Positions 20,286-30,302 of a stretch of DNA of 64,000 nt are shown here, in pieces. Origin of the DNA: Calditrichaceae bacterium (lineage in GTDB: Bacteria; Calditrichota; Calditrichia; RBG-13-44-9; J075); the NCBI GenBank assembly GCA_013360445.1, contig JABWBP010000017.1:26612-90611 (forward strand), read 5' to 3'. Positions within the stretch are counted from its first letter, which is position 1. Each line of letters begins with the position of its first letter. The notes under the pieces are model-generated. The model was not told where the DNA came from, made no database searches, and saw only the letters and a program-made list of their open reading frames with translations. The translations under genes were made by a program, and so were the position numbers.

Positions 20286-20954
20286 TCACCCCTGATTCAA
20301 CTCGCGCCATGTTGCTTCCGTGAATTCCGCTAAGGAGCCCAGCGCCAGGTCGGCGATGCCTAAGCGTTTGTCCCCCCGCAGAGCCGCGTTGGGCACGGCC
20401 ACGCATTTCATGCGCGCCGCCTTGGCGGAGATCAGCCCGTTGATGGAGTCTTCAAAAGCGAGGCAGCGCGGGGGCGGGATTCCTAATTTTTCTGCGCTGG
20501 CAAGATAGACCGCCGGGTGAGGCTTGCCGTACTGCTCCGCCTCCGCGGAATAAACCACCTCAAAATAGTGCCCTAACCGCAATTTCTTCAGCACCGCGGT
20601 GATGATCCGCATATCCGAAGAAGAAGCCAGCGCCAGGGGGATCTCTTTTCGCCGGAAGAATTCCAGCGTCTCCCCCACCCCGTTCATCGCCGCGCCATCG
20701 CGAAAGATCAGACGGATCAGGTGGTCTTCGATGCGGTTTTTCACTTCCAGCTTCGGGAAACGCTGCAAATCCCAGGGAAATTTGTGATAGTAGTGGTCGA
20801 TCACCTCGTCAATGCGGATGCCGATGGTCTCCTTCCACATCCCGTCATTGAGCGGGATTCCCAGGGAGGGAAAAACCTGCATCTCCGCTTCCTTCCAGAA
20901 CGGTTCGGAATCGATCAGCAGGCCGTCCATGTCGAAAATTACTGCGCGAATCAT
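20286..20954 (-). CDS. HAD-family sugar-phosphatase (HxpB/YniC-like)
   Basis: This 222-residue haloacid-dehalogenase phosphatase has motif I IFDMDGLLIDSEP (residues 6-18, nucleophile Asp8), motif II SSSDMR, and motif III/IV CLAFEDSINGL. The cap region FWKEAEMQVFPSLGIPLNDG and ETIGIRIDEVIDHYY resemble hexitol or 2-deoxyglucose-6-phosphate phosphatases. It most likely dephosphorylates a small sugar or polyol phosphate in the cytoplasm. It lies 9 bp after the SDR gene, so the two are probably one transcript. Confidence 0.82.
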   Translation of the reverse strand: MIRAVIFDMDGLLIDSEPFWKEAEMQVFPSLGIPLNDGMWKETIGIRIDEVIDHYYHKFPWDLQRFPKLEVKNRIEDHLIRLIFRDGAAMNGVGETLEFFRRKEIPLALASSSDMRIITAVLKKLRLGHYFEVVYSAEAEQYGKPHPAVYLASAEKLGIPPPRCLAFEDSINGLISAKAARMKCVAVPNAALRGDKRLGIADLALGSLAEFTEATWRELNQG

Positions 20955-20963
20955 TGCAATCCC

Positions 20964-21731
20964 TTAAAATCCGTTGACCACAAACCCCCCGTCCACCGCG
21001 ATGCACTGCCCGGTGATATAGGAGGCGGCAGGCAGGCACAAGAACGTTGCCAGCGCGGCCACCTCCTCCGGCTCCCCGACCCGCTTCATGGGGGTGCGCT
21101 CCAGAATCGCGGCGAGGTACTCCGGTTTTTGCAGCACCGCTTCCGCCAGGGGGGTGCGAATGTACCAGGGCGCAATCGCGTTTACCCGGATGCCGTCTTT
21201 GGCCCACTCCACCGCCAGGTTGCGGGTCAGCTGGATCATGGCCGCCTTGCTCATGGCGTAGGGCGCGCCGGTTCTCAGATGCAGCAGCCCGGCCACGGAG
21301 GCCATGTTCACGATGCTGCCCTGCCCGCTCTGCGCTAAAAAAGGATAGGCCAGGCGGCACATTTCGAAGGCGGAGCGCAGGTTCAGGCTCAAAATCTGGT
21401 CGATTTCTTCCCCGGCATACTGAACCGCGGGTTTGCGGATATTGGTTCCCACGTTATTGACCAGGATATCTAACTTGCCCCACAACCGCTCCACTTCCTT
21501 AAAAATCTTCTCCCGGTCTTCCGCTTTGCCAACGTCCGCGGCGATGCCAAAAGCCTGATAGCCGCGCTTTTGCCAGGCGGCGACCGTCTCCGCCACTTCC
21601 GCGGCATTCCGGGCAATGATCAGCGCCTCCGCGCCGAATTCCAGCAATTCTTCCGCCGTCGCCCGGCCAATTCCTTTGGTCGCCCCGCTGATCAGGGCTT
21701 TTTTGCCTGTCAAACTCCAACGCGGATTCAT
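20964..21731 (-). CDS. short-chain dehydrogenase/reductase (tropinone-reductase-like)
   Basis: The 255-residue SDR has the cofactor motif [11 protein letters not shown] (residues 14-24), the NNVGTN segment, and the catalytic triad Ser (in MASVAGL), Tyr and Lys (PYAMSKAAM). The [15 protein letters not shown] stretch and the GGF C-terminus match the tropinone reductase or glucose dehydrogenase-like classical SDRs. It will oxidise or reduce a small alcohol or ketone with NAD(P); the substrate cannot be assigned. It is followed closely by the HAD phosphatase. Confidence 0.85.
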   Translation of the reverse strand: MNPRWSLTGKKALISGATKGIGRATAEELLEFGAEALIIARNAAEVAETVAAWQKRGYQAFGIAADVGKAEDREKIFKEVERLWGKLDILVNNVGTNIRKPAVQYAGEEIDQILSLNLRSAFEMCRLAYPFLAQSGQGSIVNMASVAGLLHLRTGAPYAMSKAAMIQLTRNLAVEWAKDGIRVNAIAPWYIRTPLAEAVLQKPEYLAAILERTPMKRVGEPEEVAALATFLCLPAASYITGQCIAVDGGFVVNGF

Positions 21732-21809
21732 ACGCTCCTTACACTAAAGAGGTCATAAAGGCTTTACACTGTATAAGGTATTAGGGTATGGGGTATAGGG
21801 TTGTCTTCT

Positions 21810-21995
21810 CACGTGGTCTTTGACAATTTTCAGGGAATGTGTGGTTTTAGCGCCACGCATTCCCTCACCTAACCCTTCCCGGCGCTTCGCGCCACCCTCC
21901 CCTTCCCTCTCCTACCAGGAGAGGGAAGGGGAGGGTTAGGGTGGGGATGGGTGAGGTTAAACGCCGACAACCCCTAATTGTCAAAGACTACGTGA
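21810..21995. repeat. palindromic intergenic element, copy A
   Basis: The core (21863-21956, 94 bp) is a long inverted repeat. It starts CCTCACCTAACCC, has the sub-hairpin GGCGCTTCGCGCC, and closes with GGGTGGGGATGGGTGAGG. The core recurs at 54135-54229 and 56353-56447. In this copy it is enclosed by further arms, ACGTGGTCTTTGACAATT and its near-perfect complement ending at 21995, so the whole unit is about 186 bp. GTGATAGTACA follows at the right end here and also beyond copy C. No coding capacity is present. The rest of the 21732-22171 gap holds only short low-complexity AT-rich repeats. Confidence 0.8.
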
Positions 21996-22171
21996 TAGTA
22001 CAGGTATAAGGTATAAGGGATTGTTTTCCTTATACCCATATACCTGAACACCATTTATGACCCTACCCGCTATAAATTGCTATCCAGCCCTTCAACCATC
22101 CATTAATCCATCACTCCATCAATCCATTAATCCGTTCTCTTCCCCTACAATCGTTTTCTCAATCCATTCGG

Positions 22172-23941
22172 TTACTTGAGCAACAAAAATTTCCGGGTCT
22201 GGCTGAACGTCCCCGCTTCCCCCGAAGAGGTGGATACCCACAGGCGGTAGAAATACACTCCCCCGGGCAGATTCGCGCCGTCGAAGACCAGCCGGTGCTC
22301 CCCGGGGTTTTGCTGCTCGGAGACCAGGGTATGAACTTCCTGCCCTAACACGTTGAAAATTTTCAAAACGACGAAACCCTGCACCGGCAGGCGATACTCA
22401 ATCGTCGTGGAAGGATTGAAGGGATTGGGGTAATTCTGCTTTAGATCGAACGCCGCCGGCGGGAGCGCCGGGAGATTTCCGGTCGCGGTGACCGGATTTC
22501 CCAACGATCCGTCGGGATTGACGTTCTGGGCGTAAATGTCCCCTAAATCAACGCGCTCGTCGCTCCATACCAGGAAAGCGCGGCGCTCGGTATTGGCGAT
22601 CATGCTCAATCGCCCCTTGTTGCCTAAACTCGCGGCAGAAAGCTCCGTCGAAGGCCAGATGTAATCGCCGTTGCGATTGATGCGAAACGCCTTCACCGCG
22701 GCGTCGAAGGCGTTGGGCGCGGAGCTTTGAAAATACGAAACATAGAGGACCGTATCGGCTCCCGCGCTGCGAATGAAAGAGATCTGGTTCCCGCCTAATC
22801 CCAGGAATTGCTTGCCCTCGTCGCTCCATAAACGGTCGCCCTGGTAAGAGAATTTCTGCCCGTAGATGCCATATTGGCTTTGATTGATGTTCTCTTCCAG
22901 CCAGAAAACGAACGCTTCCCCGGCCTGCGGGAGAGAAGTGAGGGTGGGATTGAGGTGCAGCCGCCCGGTAAAGGTGGAAACCACGATGCCGTTCAGAGGA
23001 TAAACCAGCGCCCCCGCAGCGGAAATATGCCCCACGCCCACGTTGAAATCCGACAGCGAGGGGCGGTCTTCCCAGGTAAAAAAAGCCCCGCCCTGTCCGT
23101 CATCGTAAATTCCCGGCTCGGTGAAAAAGGGAATTCTTCCTAAGTTGTAGATCAACACCCCGGCGGGATCCCAGGACGGGCTGCCGTCGGGGGCAAATTT
23201 TTGGGTGTAGAGATGGGTGACCGGGGCCCAGAACGGCCCGGTGGTGTTTTTCCACAGCGCGATGGCGCTGTCGCCCCCGGCCGGAACCACCCCGCAAGGG
23301 GCCAGGCTCTCCCCCGCGGCGCCCTGCAACAAAATTCCGTTCGCGCCCCAGAGTTTCTGCCCCGCGGCGGAAATCTTTTGCAGGGCCACCATATCCTCGG
23401 CGCCGGACTTCAGCCAGGCAACCACCGCGTGGCCCTCGCCGGTAATGGCTACTTTGGGGGCGGGTTCGAACTCCGGCGCAGCAAGATCCGACAGCCCGAT
23501 GCCGTCTGCGCCCCACAAAAAAGCGCCGCCCGGGGAAATTTTGTACGCAAACACGTCCAGGTCGCTGGAGCCGCCGTTGCGGATGTCGCTAAACACCAGC
23601 ACCGCGTTGTCGTTGGCATCCACGCCCAGATCGTAATCCACCAGCCAGGTCTGTTGCGGATGGCCGCTGATCAGCAACCCCCTGGGCGACCACTGCGCCG
23701 CCCCCTGGGAGTTCAAGCGCTGCAAATACACGCTGTAATTCCCGTCGCGGCTGTCGAACCAGGAAATGTAGCAGCCGCCGTCGGAAGTGGGCTGAATTTT
23801 GGGCAAAACCTGCTCGCCCACAGTGTCCGCAATAGCCAGGTTTTGCAGGGGGTCGTTGCTCCACTGCGCGGAGAGAATGAAGGGTAAGAACCCAAAAAAC
23901 AGGAACAAAAAGGTGGGAAGTTTCTGAAAAAATCGCTTCAT
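22172..23941 (-). CDS. exported protein with C-terminal sorting tail, function unknown
   Basis: This 589-residue protein has a signal peptide (FLFLFFGFLPFILSAQ) and repeating segments of the form WYxxxGxxxWxxxGxxI. Examples are QRLNSQGAAQWSPRGLLI, KISAAGQKLWGANGILL and RNGDYIWPSTEL, spaced by 50-60 residues, which suggests a beta-propeller. The last 95 residues form the NYPNPFNPSTTIEYRLP...GGVYFYRL sorting tail, so surface or secreted location is likely. The ATG at 23941 is the first in frame. I do not recognise an enzymatic domain. Confidence 0.75.
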   Translation of the reverse strand: MKRFFQKLPTFLFLFFGFLPFILSAQWSNDPLQNLAIADTVGEQVLPKIQPTSDGGCYISWFDSRDGNYSVYLQRLNSQGAAQWSPRGLLISGHPQQTWLVDYDLGVDANDNAVLVFSDIRNGGSSDLDVFAYKISPGGAFLWGADGIGLSDLAAPEFEPAPKVAITGEGHAVVAWLKSGAEDMVALQKISAAGQKLWGANGILLQGAAGESLAPCGVVPAGGDSAIALWKNTTGPFWAPVTHLYTQKFAPDGSPSWDPAGVLIYNLGRIPFFTEPGIYDDGQGGAFFTWEDRPSLSDFNVGVGHISAAGALVYPLNGIVVSTFTGRLHLNPTLTSLPQAGEAFVFWLEENINQSQYGIYGQKFSYQGDRLWSDEGKQFLGLGGNQISFIRSAGADTVLYVSYFQSSAPNAFDAAVKAFRINRNGDYIWPSTELSAASLGNKGRLSMIANTERRAFLVWSDERVDLGDIYAQNVNPDGSLGNPVTATGNLPALPPAAFDLKQNYPNPFNPSTTIEYRLPVQGFVVLKIFNVLGQEVHTLVSEQQNPGEHRLVFDGANLPGGVYFYRLWVSTSSGEAGTFSQTRKFLLLK

Positions 23942-24168
23942 GGCGCATCTCCTTATAAAGTGATGCCAATATACGGATTTTTTCTAAAACTTCAGAAAAA
24001 TTTAGGAAATGCACTGCGGCAGATTTGTATTTGCCACCAAGGCACAAAGCATCACAAAAATCATTAAATACTTGGTGAAAACTTAGCGTCTTTGTGGCTT
24101 TGTGGCATAAAAATGAATCTCAGAAAAATGTTACCAATCAAAATATAGCCACTACCGAAATCGCATAC

Positions 24169-25530
24169 TCAGCGCACCAGCACCATCCGCCCGATTTTTT
24201 TCTGATCGTTGATGATCAGGCGGGAAACGTAAATACCGCTGGCCAGCCGCTCGCCCCGGTCGTTCCTGCCGTCCCAGGCCAGCCGGAAGGTTCCCGGGAA
24301 GCGCTGCCCGGAGGCCAGGGTGCGCACTTTCTGCCCCAGGGTGTTGAAAATGATCAACTCCACTTGCACCCCGAAAAAATAGCGCTCCGGCACGGTAAAT
24401 TCGATCACCGTCTCGCTGTTGAAAGGGTTGGGATAGCTTTGCAGCAGCTCCACCGCGGGGGGAAACTGGGGATTATCCGGCGAGGGATCGGCGTGGATTT
24501 CGTTGATCGAGATGCGCCCGTTGGGACTGATGACGCCGGAGAGCGCCGTATCTCCCCGGGCGGTTCTGCCCGGCGAAAAGAGCGCCCGCCCGCTGGAAAT
24601 CGCCAAGGTGTGGGGAACAAACTCCCCGTTCGCATCGGGGTTGCGGGTGTAGGATTGGCGAAAGTTTGCCGGGAAATCGTAGTCCACCGAATCGACGGCC
24701 TGCCCGCCGGCATCGTTCAGGGTGATGGTTCCGGCGGGATACCTCAATCCCGTGGAACCCTGAACCCCGCCATAATTAGCGATCCCCACCTCTCCGGGTA
24801 TGCCCGCGGGCAATCCCCCGCCGAATATGACCAGGAATTTCCCCGGTCCCAGCGCGGTTCCCGGCGGAAACGTATGCCAAACATTCTCATCCATCAGGAT
24901 TTCCCAGCCGGAAATATCTATCGGATCATCATCCCAGTTGACTAATTCTACAAACTGGTCCTCTCTCTGGTGGGTAATTCCGTCATTATTGGCGTCGCCG
25001 TCGCCGCGGGAATCCAGGTCGAGTATAAAGTCGATATCCGGTTTCAATTTTGCGGATTGATCTCCGATGACGATAAAGGCGCTGGCGGTAGGCGGGCCCT
25101 GGATCAGCAGGCGCAACGGCGTAATATCAAATTCATAACCTCGATAGCCGGGATTGACGTAGCGGCTGATATCGAAGAGCACCGTATCCTGTTCCGGGAT
25201 CAGGAAAATGTACTGGCCGAGGGCGACTTCTTCGGGAATGGTGGTGAGAATGAACATCCGGCCGTTCAATTCCCCATACATCCGCCGCACCCCGCTGTTG
25301 ATGATATTAAAAAGGGTATCCAGGTAGAACAATTCGTACTCCTGCCAGGGCCCGCCCTGCTGGATTCCCTCTATCTTCAGCGGTCCCGCGGGAAGGACGG
25401 GATGCAGCTCTTCCCGGACGCCGCCATGCCGGGCGGCAGGATGGGAGCCGCTTTGCGCTTGCAGAAAAACACTCGCCACCATGGTGAGCAGCAGCCAAAG
25501 CCCAATCCAGGGTAAAAATTGTTTCTTCAT
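24169..25530 (-). CDS. exported lamin-tail-domain protein with sorting tail
   Basis: This 453-residue exported protein has a signal peptide (FLPWIGLWLLLTMVASVFLQAQ). A central lamin-tail domain (about 190-330) is marked by QFVELVNWDDDPIDISGWEI, then PGTALGPGKFLVIFGG and DSVDYDFPANFRQSYTRNPD. It ends in SYPNPFNSETVIEF...GIYVSRLI, a variant of the FlgD-like sorting tail. Three ATGs lie in a row; the third (25530) has GAGG at the best spacing. Bacterial lamin-tail domains are often found in surface or nuclease-associated proteins, but no catalytic domain is seen here. Confidence 0.8.
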   Translation of the reverse strand: MKKQFLPWIGLWLLLTMVASVFLQAQSGSHPAARHGGVREELHPVLPAGPLKIEGIQQGGPWQEYELFYLDTLFNIINSGVRRMYGELNGRMFILTTIPEEVALGQYIFLIPEQDTVLFDISRYVNPGYRGYEFDITPLRLLIQGPPTASAFIVIGDQSAKLKPDIDFILDLDSRGDGDANNDGITHQREDQFVELVNWDDDPIDISGWEILMDENVWHTFPPGTALGPGKFLVIFGGGLPAGIPGEVGIANYGGVQGSTGLRYPAGTITLNDAGGQAVDSVDYDFPANFRQSYTRNPDANGEFVPHTLAISSGRALFSPGRTARGDTALSGVISPNGRISINEIHADPSPDNPQFPPAVELLQSYPNPFNSETVIEFTVPERYFFGVQVELIIFNTLGQKVRTLASGQRFPGTFRLAWDGRNDRGERLASGIYVSRLIINDQKKIGRMVLVR

Positions 25531-25829
25531 CATCATTCCTCAGCGTTAATGAACCCGGCAGATCGGGGCATCCAAACGATGCTTGATGCTATTGTCGAAC
25601 ACAACCTTGAAAGCTTTAAGCGTGAAACCTCACGCGGGCGATTGCAATCATTTGCAAATCCCGCTTCACGCCCTCCCGCACAACTGCCGGTAATTTGACC
25701 CGCCAAAATAATCTATCCGCAAGGTAAAAAACAGGGTAGAGTAAAAATTAGTGTCTCAGTGTTTTGGCGTTACAATAGTGCGATATTTTTCAGGTTTTCA
25801 AACGCTAAAACACCCAAACACCGCCCGTG

Positions 25830-28013
25830 CTATACCAGCGCGTCTTCCATGCCGGAATCTTTCACGAACAGGCAGGAAGAGTGCGCCAGGTCGGTGGTAT
25901 CGCGGATAAAATCGAAGGATAAATTCTCCCCTAACCCGAAGATATTGATGTCCGGTCGCGGCGCGGCGGCAATGGCCTCGTGAAAGTTGGCGGCGATTAC
26001 GTGAAATTCGGTTTTGGAGGGCAGGCGGGCCATGTCGCTGAGTTTTTCCAGGAAATCGTACATTCGCGGCTTGTCGGCCTCGCTGGCGGCGGTGGCCACT
26101 AAATTCAATTTTCCGCCCCAGTTCATTTGCAGGTACAGGGCGATCAACATGGCCAGATGCCAGTTAGGGCTTTTTTCCCGCAGCCACAAGTTGATATTTT
26201 CCTGCATTCCGAAAGCAATCCGGGGATGCTGGCGCAGCACCATCACGCCTAAATCGTGTTTCTCCGCCTCCGAGACCAACTGCCGCACTACCTCGTCATT
26301 CTTCTTATCCTCTCCCAGGGTGAGAAACAGAATATTGGGGCGGAAGATGCTTCCCCGCAGGGTTTGAATGACCGATTTTGCCCCGTGAATGAATTCGTCG
26401 TTCTCGATCACCGTGGAATTGACGAACAAATTCCGGTGCTTGAGGGGAAGCAACAAATTTTCCAGGTCTTTCTGGCGTTCTTCGCGCTGGTCCGGGCTGA
26501 CCGTAAACGCAAACACGCTTCCGGAAGGATTCACAATATTGCGGATGAATAACAACGGCCCGGCCCACACCCGGGGATTGTCCACCGGGAGAAGCAAATC
26601 CGGCTTCCAGGAAATTTGATGGCGGGGGAATTTGGCCGCGGCCCGCGAGGCCCGCTCCGCCAGCACCATGAAAATACCCCCCCGTAAATCCCCCCAGTCC
26701 GCCTGCAAGCCTTTGCGCGCCAGCCAGATATACAGCAGGATGCTGATAATGATCGCCGCGGCCCCGAAGGCGGGATTGATCAAAAATATCATAAATGTGC
26801 AGCCGGCCGCGCCGTAAAAGGGCACGAAGCGGGGAATTTTGAGGGTGGGACGGAAACTGATGATTTTCATACTCTGCTGAATGAATACCACCAAATTCAG
26901 AAACCCGTAAGTGACCAGGAAGAACATGGTAATGAGGGTGGCCAGAACGTCCAGGTTGCCGGGGATCAAGGCCAGGGCGATGATGATTCCGGTGAAGATG
27001 ACGGCGTTGCGGGGTTCGTTCTTAGCGGTTTTGCGGGCCAGAAAATCGGAAAACGGCACGGTTTTTTGTTCCGCCAGCGCCTGCAAAATTCGCGGCGCGC
27101 CTAAAATTCCCCCTAAGGCGGTGGAAAAGGTAGCCGCCAAAATTCCGATCAACACCGCGGGGGCCCAATAAGCATAATCGACCATCACCATCTGGTTTTG
27201 GCGCAGCTCTTCCGGGCTGATATGCAGCGCCAATACCACCGCCAGCACCACGTAAATCAAAAGCGTGACCCCGATGGCGGAAAGCGTTCCCAGGGGGATG
27301 GATTTCCGGGGATTCTTCAAATCTCCGGACATATTTACCCCGGCCATAATCCCGGTCGCCGCGGGAAAGAACACCGCAAAAACGTACCAGAAATTTCCAT
27401 CCTCGAAATTTCCTAACAGCGGGGGGTTGGCCAGCGGTTTCGCAGTAATCATAAAAAAACTGACCAGCGAAACGGCGATGAGCGCCATGATGATGAACTG
27501 GGTGCGAATGGCAAATTGAGTGCTGATGGAAGAGATGACCAGGATGCCCGCCCAGGTGAGCATCGCAACCAGCAGGGGCGGGTGCTCGGGAAAAATCCGC
27601 AGCCATCCCTCGGTAAAGCCGACGATGTGCAGCGCCGCAGACAGGGAGATGGAGATGAACAAGGGAATCCCCACGCTGCCTCCTGCCTCCAGGCCCAGGG
27701 AGCGGGAAATGATTGAATAAGCCCCCCCGGCCCCGATTTTGATATTGGTGGTAATGGAAGCCAGCGACAGCCCGGTGCAAAGGGTAACGGATTTGGCCAG
27801 CAGAATAATGAGGATCGCTCCTAACAGGCCGGCGTTGCCCACCATCCAGCCTAAGCGCAGGTACATGATGGCGCCGAGGATGGTTAACACCGTTGGCGCA
27901 AACACTCCCGCAAAAGTGCCGAACTTGCCCGCTTCACCGCTATCAACCTCTTCCTTTTTGGAAGCCCCGACCAGGTTTCCCAGGGGCTGAAGCACATCTA
28001 TGGATAATTTCAT
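25830..28013 (-). CDS. SLC12-like cation-chloride cotransporter family protein
   Basis: This 727-residue protein has about twelve membrane segments in its first 450 residues and a soluble C-terminal domain of about 270 residues. The first segment, GVFAPTVLTILGAIMYLRLGW, and GVNMSGDLKNPRKSIPLGTL in the middle match the APC-superfamily SLC12/cation-chloride cotransporter pattern. The soluble domain resembles the regulatory tail of that group. It probably moves K+, Na+ and/or Cl- or amino acids with counter-ions across the inner membrane; the ions cannot be assigned. It stands alone. The 293 bp after it hold nothing recognised. Confidence 0.8.
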   Translation of the reverse strand: MKLSIDVLQPLGNLVGASKKEEVDSGEAGKFGTFAGVFAPTVLTILGAIMYLRLGWMVGNAGLLGAILIILLAKSVTLCTGLSLASITTNIKIGAGGAYSIISRSLGLEAGGSVGIPLFISISLSAALHIVGFTEGWLRIFPEHPPLLVAMLTWAGILVISSISTQFAIRTQFIIMALIAVSLVSFFMITAKPLANPPLLGNFEDGNFWYVFAVFFPAATGIMAGVNMSGDLKNPRKSIPLGTLSAIGVTLLIYVVLAVVLALHISPEELRQNQMVMVDYAYWAPAVLIGILAATFSTALGGILGAPRILQALAEQKTVPFSDFLARKTAKNEPRNAVIFTGIIIALALIPGNLDVLATLITMFFLVTYGFLNLVVFIQQSMKIISFRPTLKIPRFVPFYGAAGCTFMIFLINPAFGAAAIIISILLYIWLARKGLQADWGDLRGGIFMVLAERASRAAAKFPRHQISWKPDLLLPVDNPRVWAGPLLFIRNIVNPSGSVFAFTVSPDQREERQKDLENLLLPLKHRNLFVNSTVIENDEFIHGAKSVIQTLRGSIFRPNILFLTLGEDKKNDEVVRQLVSEAEKHDLGVMVLRQHPRIAFGMQENINLWLREKSPNWHLAMLIALYLQMNWGGKLNLVATAASEADKPRMYDFLEKLSDMARLPSKTEFHVIAANFHEAIAAAPRPDINIFGLGENLSFDFIRDTTDLAHSSCLFVKDSGMEDALV

Positions 28014-28363
28014 GCCGGTTCCTTTTGTTTTCAGACCGTTTTATGCGAATTTTCCGCAAATCTTACCGAAAGCGGATACAGTTTGCCGTGACGGGATTGG
28101 AAAACCGCGAAATAAATTTTATTTGAGTGTAACCCAAATGCTGTAAATACCCCCATAGCGCCATGCAGCCCCGCGCTACGGGGGGCATTGGCAGGCCCAT
28201 CCCACCGCGCCGCAACTTAAATTTTTGCTGGTGAAATACCCGATTTTATTGTATTTTTGGCTTCATTTACGCACCCGCGCAGCCAGCCGGGGCGCTTTTT
28301 GAATGAAGCTTTTCGATTTGCATCGCTCTTTTAACCCAATTATCACTCAACGGAGGTAATCCT
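28014..28363. other. divergent intergenic region
   Basis: This 350-bp stretch lies between the SLC12-like gene (minus) and the small basic protein (plus). I see no gene in it. It should contain the promoters of both. A T-rich part at about 28230-28260 precedes the small gene, but no box pair stands out enough to call. CGGAGG at 28351-28356 is the ribosome-binding site of the next gene. Confidence 0.5.
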
Positions 28364-28471
28364 ATGGGCAAACAGTACAACGCCCGCGAAAAGCGCAGAA
28401 GAAAAACCCGTTATATCAAGCGCAAACGCGCCAGAACCAGAAAAGAGATTTCCGAAAGAAAATCGAGCTGA
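28364..28471 (+). CDS. small highly basic protein, 35 aa
   Basis: ATG at 28364 opens a 35-residue frame beginning MGKQYNAREKRRRKTRYIKR and ending KEISERKSS. CGGAGG lies 7 nt upstream, and a strong hairpin starts 5 bp after the stop. About half the residues are Lys or Arg. The MGKQYN start followed by a run of arginines and lysines resembles small ribosome- or nucleic-acid-associated basic proteins annotated only as hypothetical in related bacteria. The signals around it argue that it is real; RNA or ribosome binding is inferred from charge alone. Confidence 0.7.
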   Translation: MGKQYNAREKRRRKTRYIKRKRARTRKEISERKSS

Positions 28472-28475
28472 CCCG

Positions 28476-28519
28476 CCGCGGGATCATCGCCGAAGAAAAT
28501 TTCGGCGATGATCCCGCGG
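28476..28519 (+). terminator. perfect 19-bp hairpin after the small basic protein
   Basis: The arms CCGCGGGATCATCGCCGAA and its exact complement are separated by a 6-nt loop (GAAAAT). The hairpin begins 5 bp beyond the stop at 28471. It has no T-run afterwards, so it may act as an RNA-stabilising 3' end or a rho-assisted terminator rather than a classic intrinsic one. Confidence 0.55.
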
Positions 28520-28856
28520 CATACGGCATTCCAGTTCTCCTCACGCGGCAATTTTCCGGGCAGCCGCGCAGGTACCGAAAGGATTTCCCGGCAGCCAGGC
28601 AGTTCTGCTCCTCCTGCGGGCTGCCGGAGCCATTTGCCGCTCCTGCCGCGTATGGCGTTCCCACCCCGGCGCGATACGGTTTCCGGGCGAATGGCGGGAA
28701 AGGACCTCCCGATATTTGATTCCTAAGAACTTACGTAAACACTTCACCATTAGCGGCAAAAGCCGATAATATGTGATTGAGCCCGACGAAACGGGCAGTT
28801 AGAGGGATCGCCGCAGTTGTATCCCCCGCCTTGATTTGACAGAAAAGGAATTGGCC
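28520..28856. other. GC-rich intergenic stretch before the thiolase
   Basis: I see no gene here. It contains a loose direct repeat (GCATACGGCATTCC near 28520 and GCGTATGGCGTTCCC near 28645) and several GCCG-rich short palindromes. The promoter for the thiolase/FadB-like genes may lie at its right end, where the sequence becomes AT-richer (28715-28775). Confidence 0.4.
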
Positions 28857-30029
28857 GTGAAAGAAGTGGTAATCGTGAAGGGGCTGCGCACCCCCTTCAG
28901 CAAAGCCGGAACCGTTTTCAAAGACCTTTCCGCGTACGAGTTAGGCAAAATCGTTTTGCGGGAACTGTTAGAGCAGTTGGAACTGCCTCCCCGGGAGATT
29001 GATGAAGTGGTCTGGGGAAATATCGGCCAGCCCGTGGAAGCAGGCAATATCGCCCGGATTATCGCCCTGAAATCCGGCATCCCGCACACCACCCCGGCCT
29101 ATACCGTGCAGCGAAATTGCGCTTCCGGCCTGCAGGCGATCGTTTCCGCTTATTACGAAATCGCCGGCGGCAACGCCGAGGCGGTGATTGCCGGGGGAAG
29201 CGAATCCATGAGCCGGTACCCCCTGCCATTCCCCCGGGCCTTTACGGATTATTCCATTGAAATGAGCCTGGCGCAGACTGCGGACCAGTTGGCGAAAGAA
29301 TACTGCATCTCCCGGGAGGAACAGGATCAATGGGCGCTGCTCTCCCACCAGCGCGCCGCCCGGGCCACTTCGGCGGGAATCCTGAAAGAAGAGATCGCGC
29401 CGGTTTTTGCGCCCCCGGAGTATGCCGCGGTGGTGGAAGAGGATAACGGCATTCACAAAGAGCCGAGCGCAGAAGAACTGGCCGGTCTCTCGCCCCTCTT
29501 CGATTCCCGGTACGGAACCGTGACCGCCGGAAACGCCTCCCCCCTCGCCGATGGGGCCGCGGCGCTGCTGCTGATGAGCGCCGGCCGCGCCCGGGAACTG
29601 GGCTACGAAGCGCTGGGAACCGTGCGGTCCTTCGCTTTTGCCGGGGTGGAACCGCTTTACATGGGCACCGGCCCGGCTTACGCCGCCGCCAAAGCCCTGA
29701 AACGCGCCGGGATGAAGTTCTCCGATATTCACCTGACCGAACTCGGCGAAGCGTTTGCGGCGGTAGTTCTGGCCAACGAACGGCTTTTCGGGGATAAAAA
29801 ATTTGTAGAAACCACTTTCGGCCAGGCGGGATTGCTCTCCCCCATCGACCGGGGGCGGCTGAACCCCAACGGCGGGGCGATTGCCATCGGCCACGCCGGG
29901 GGAGCTACCGCCGCCCGCCAGGTGCTCACCCTGCTAAAAGAGATGAAACGGCGCAATTTTTCAACCGGCCTGGCGGCGTTGTGCATCAGCGGCGGCCAGG
30001 GCGGGGCGATCATTCTGGAAAGAAAGTAA
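28857..30029 (+). CDS. thiolase (acetyl-CoA acyltransferase)
   Basis: This 390-residue thiolase carries out the last step of beta-oxidation, or the reverse condensation. The nucleophile is Cys88 in VQRNCASGLQA. The second-half catalytic residues are His346 in GHAGGATAARQ (more often GHPxG) and Cys376 in ALCISGGQGG (more often CIGGGQG). There is no ATG near the start; the GTG at 28857 has AAGGAA six bases upstream and gives the usual N-terminus (MKEVVIVKGLRTPFS). A TTG at 28836 is the alternative. A FadB/FadJ-like fusion follows, which supports beta-oxidation. Confidence 0.9.
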   Translation: MKEVVIVKGLRTPFSKAGTVFKDLSAYELGKIVLRELLEQLELPPREIDEVVWGNIGQPVEAGNIARIIALKSGIPHTTPAYTVQRNCASGLQAIVSAYYEIAGGNAEAVIAGGSESMSRYPLPFPRAFTDYSIEMSLAQTADQLAKEYCISREEQDQWALLSHQRAARATSAGILKEEIAPVFAPPEYAAVVEEDNGIHKEPSAEELAGLSPLFDSRYGTVTAGNASPLADGAAALLLMSAGRARELGYEALGTVRSFAFAGVEPLYMGTGPAYAAAKALKRAGMKFSDIHLTELGEAFAAVVLANERLFGDKKFVETTFGQAGLLSPIDRGRLNPNGGAIAIGHAGGATAARQVLTLLKEMKRRNFSTGLAALCISGGQGGAIILERK

Positions 30030-30302
30030 ATCAATGCAAAGTGCAAAGTGCAAAATAGAAAGTGCAAAGTGCAAAATAGAAAAGTTTGTTTCGGGATTTG
30101 TTACCGTGCACTTTTTTAAAAACAGCGAATTTAGCGTAATTTGTCATGCCCGAATGTAGTAATCGGACATCCATAGGCTTGATTTTTCCTGGATTCCCGC
30201 TAAAAACATGCGGGAATGACAAAAGTGCACGGTGGTGAAGTTTCGGGATACTTTTTTGCATTTTTCATTTTGCATTTTTCATTTTACAATTACGGAGTAC
30301 CA

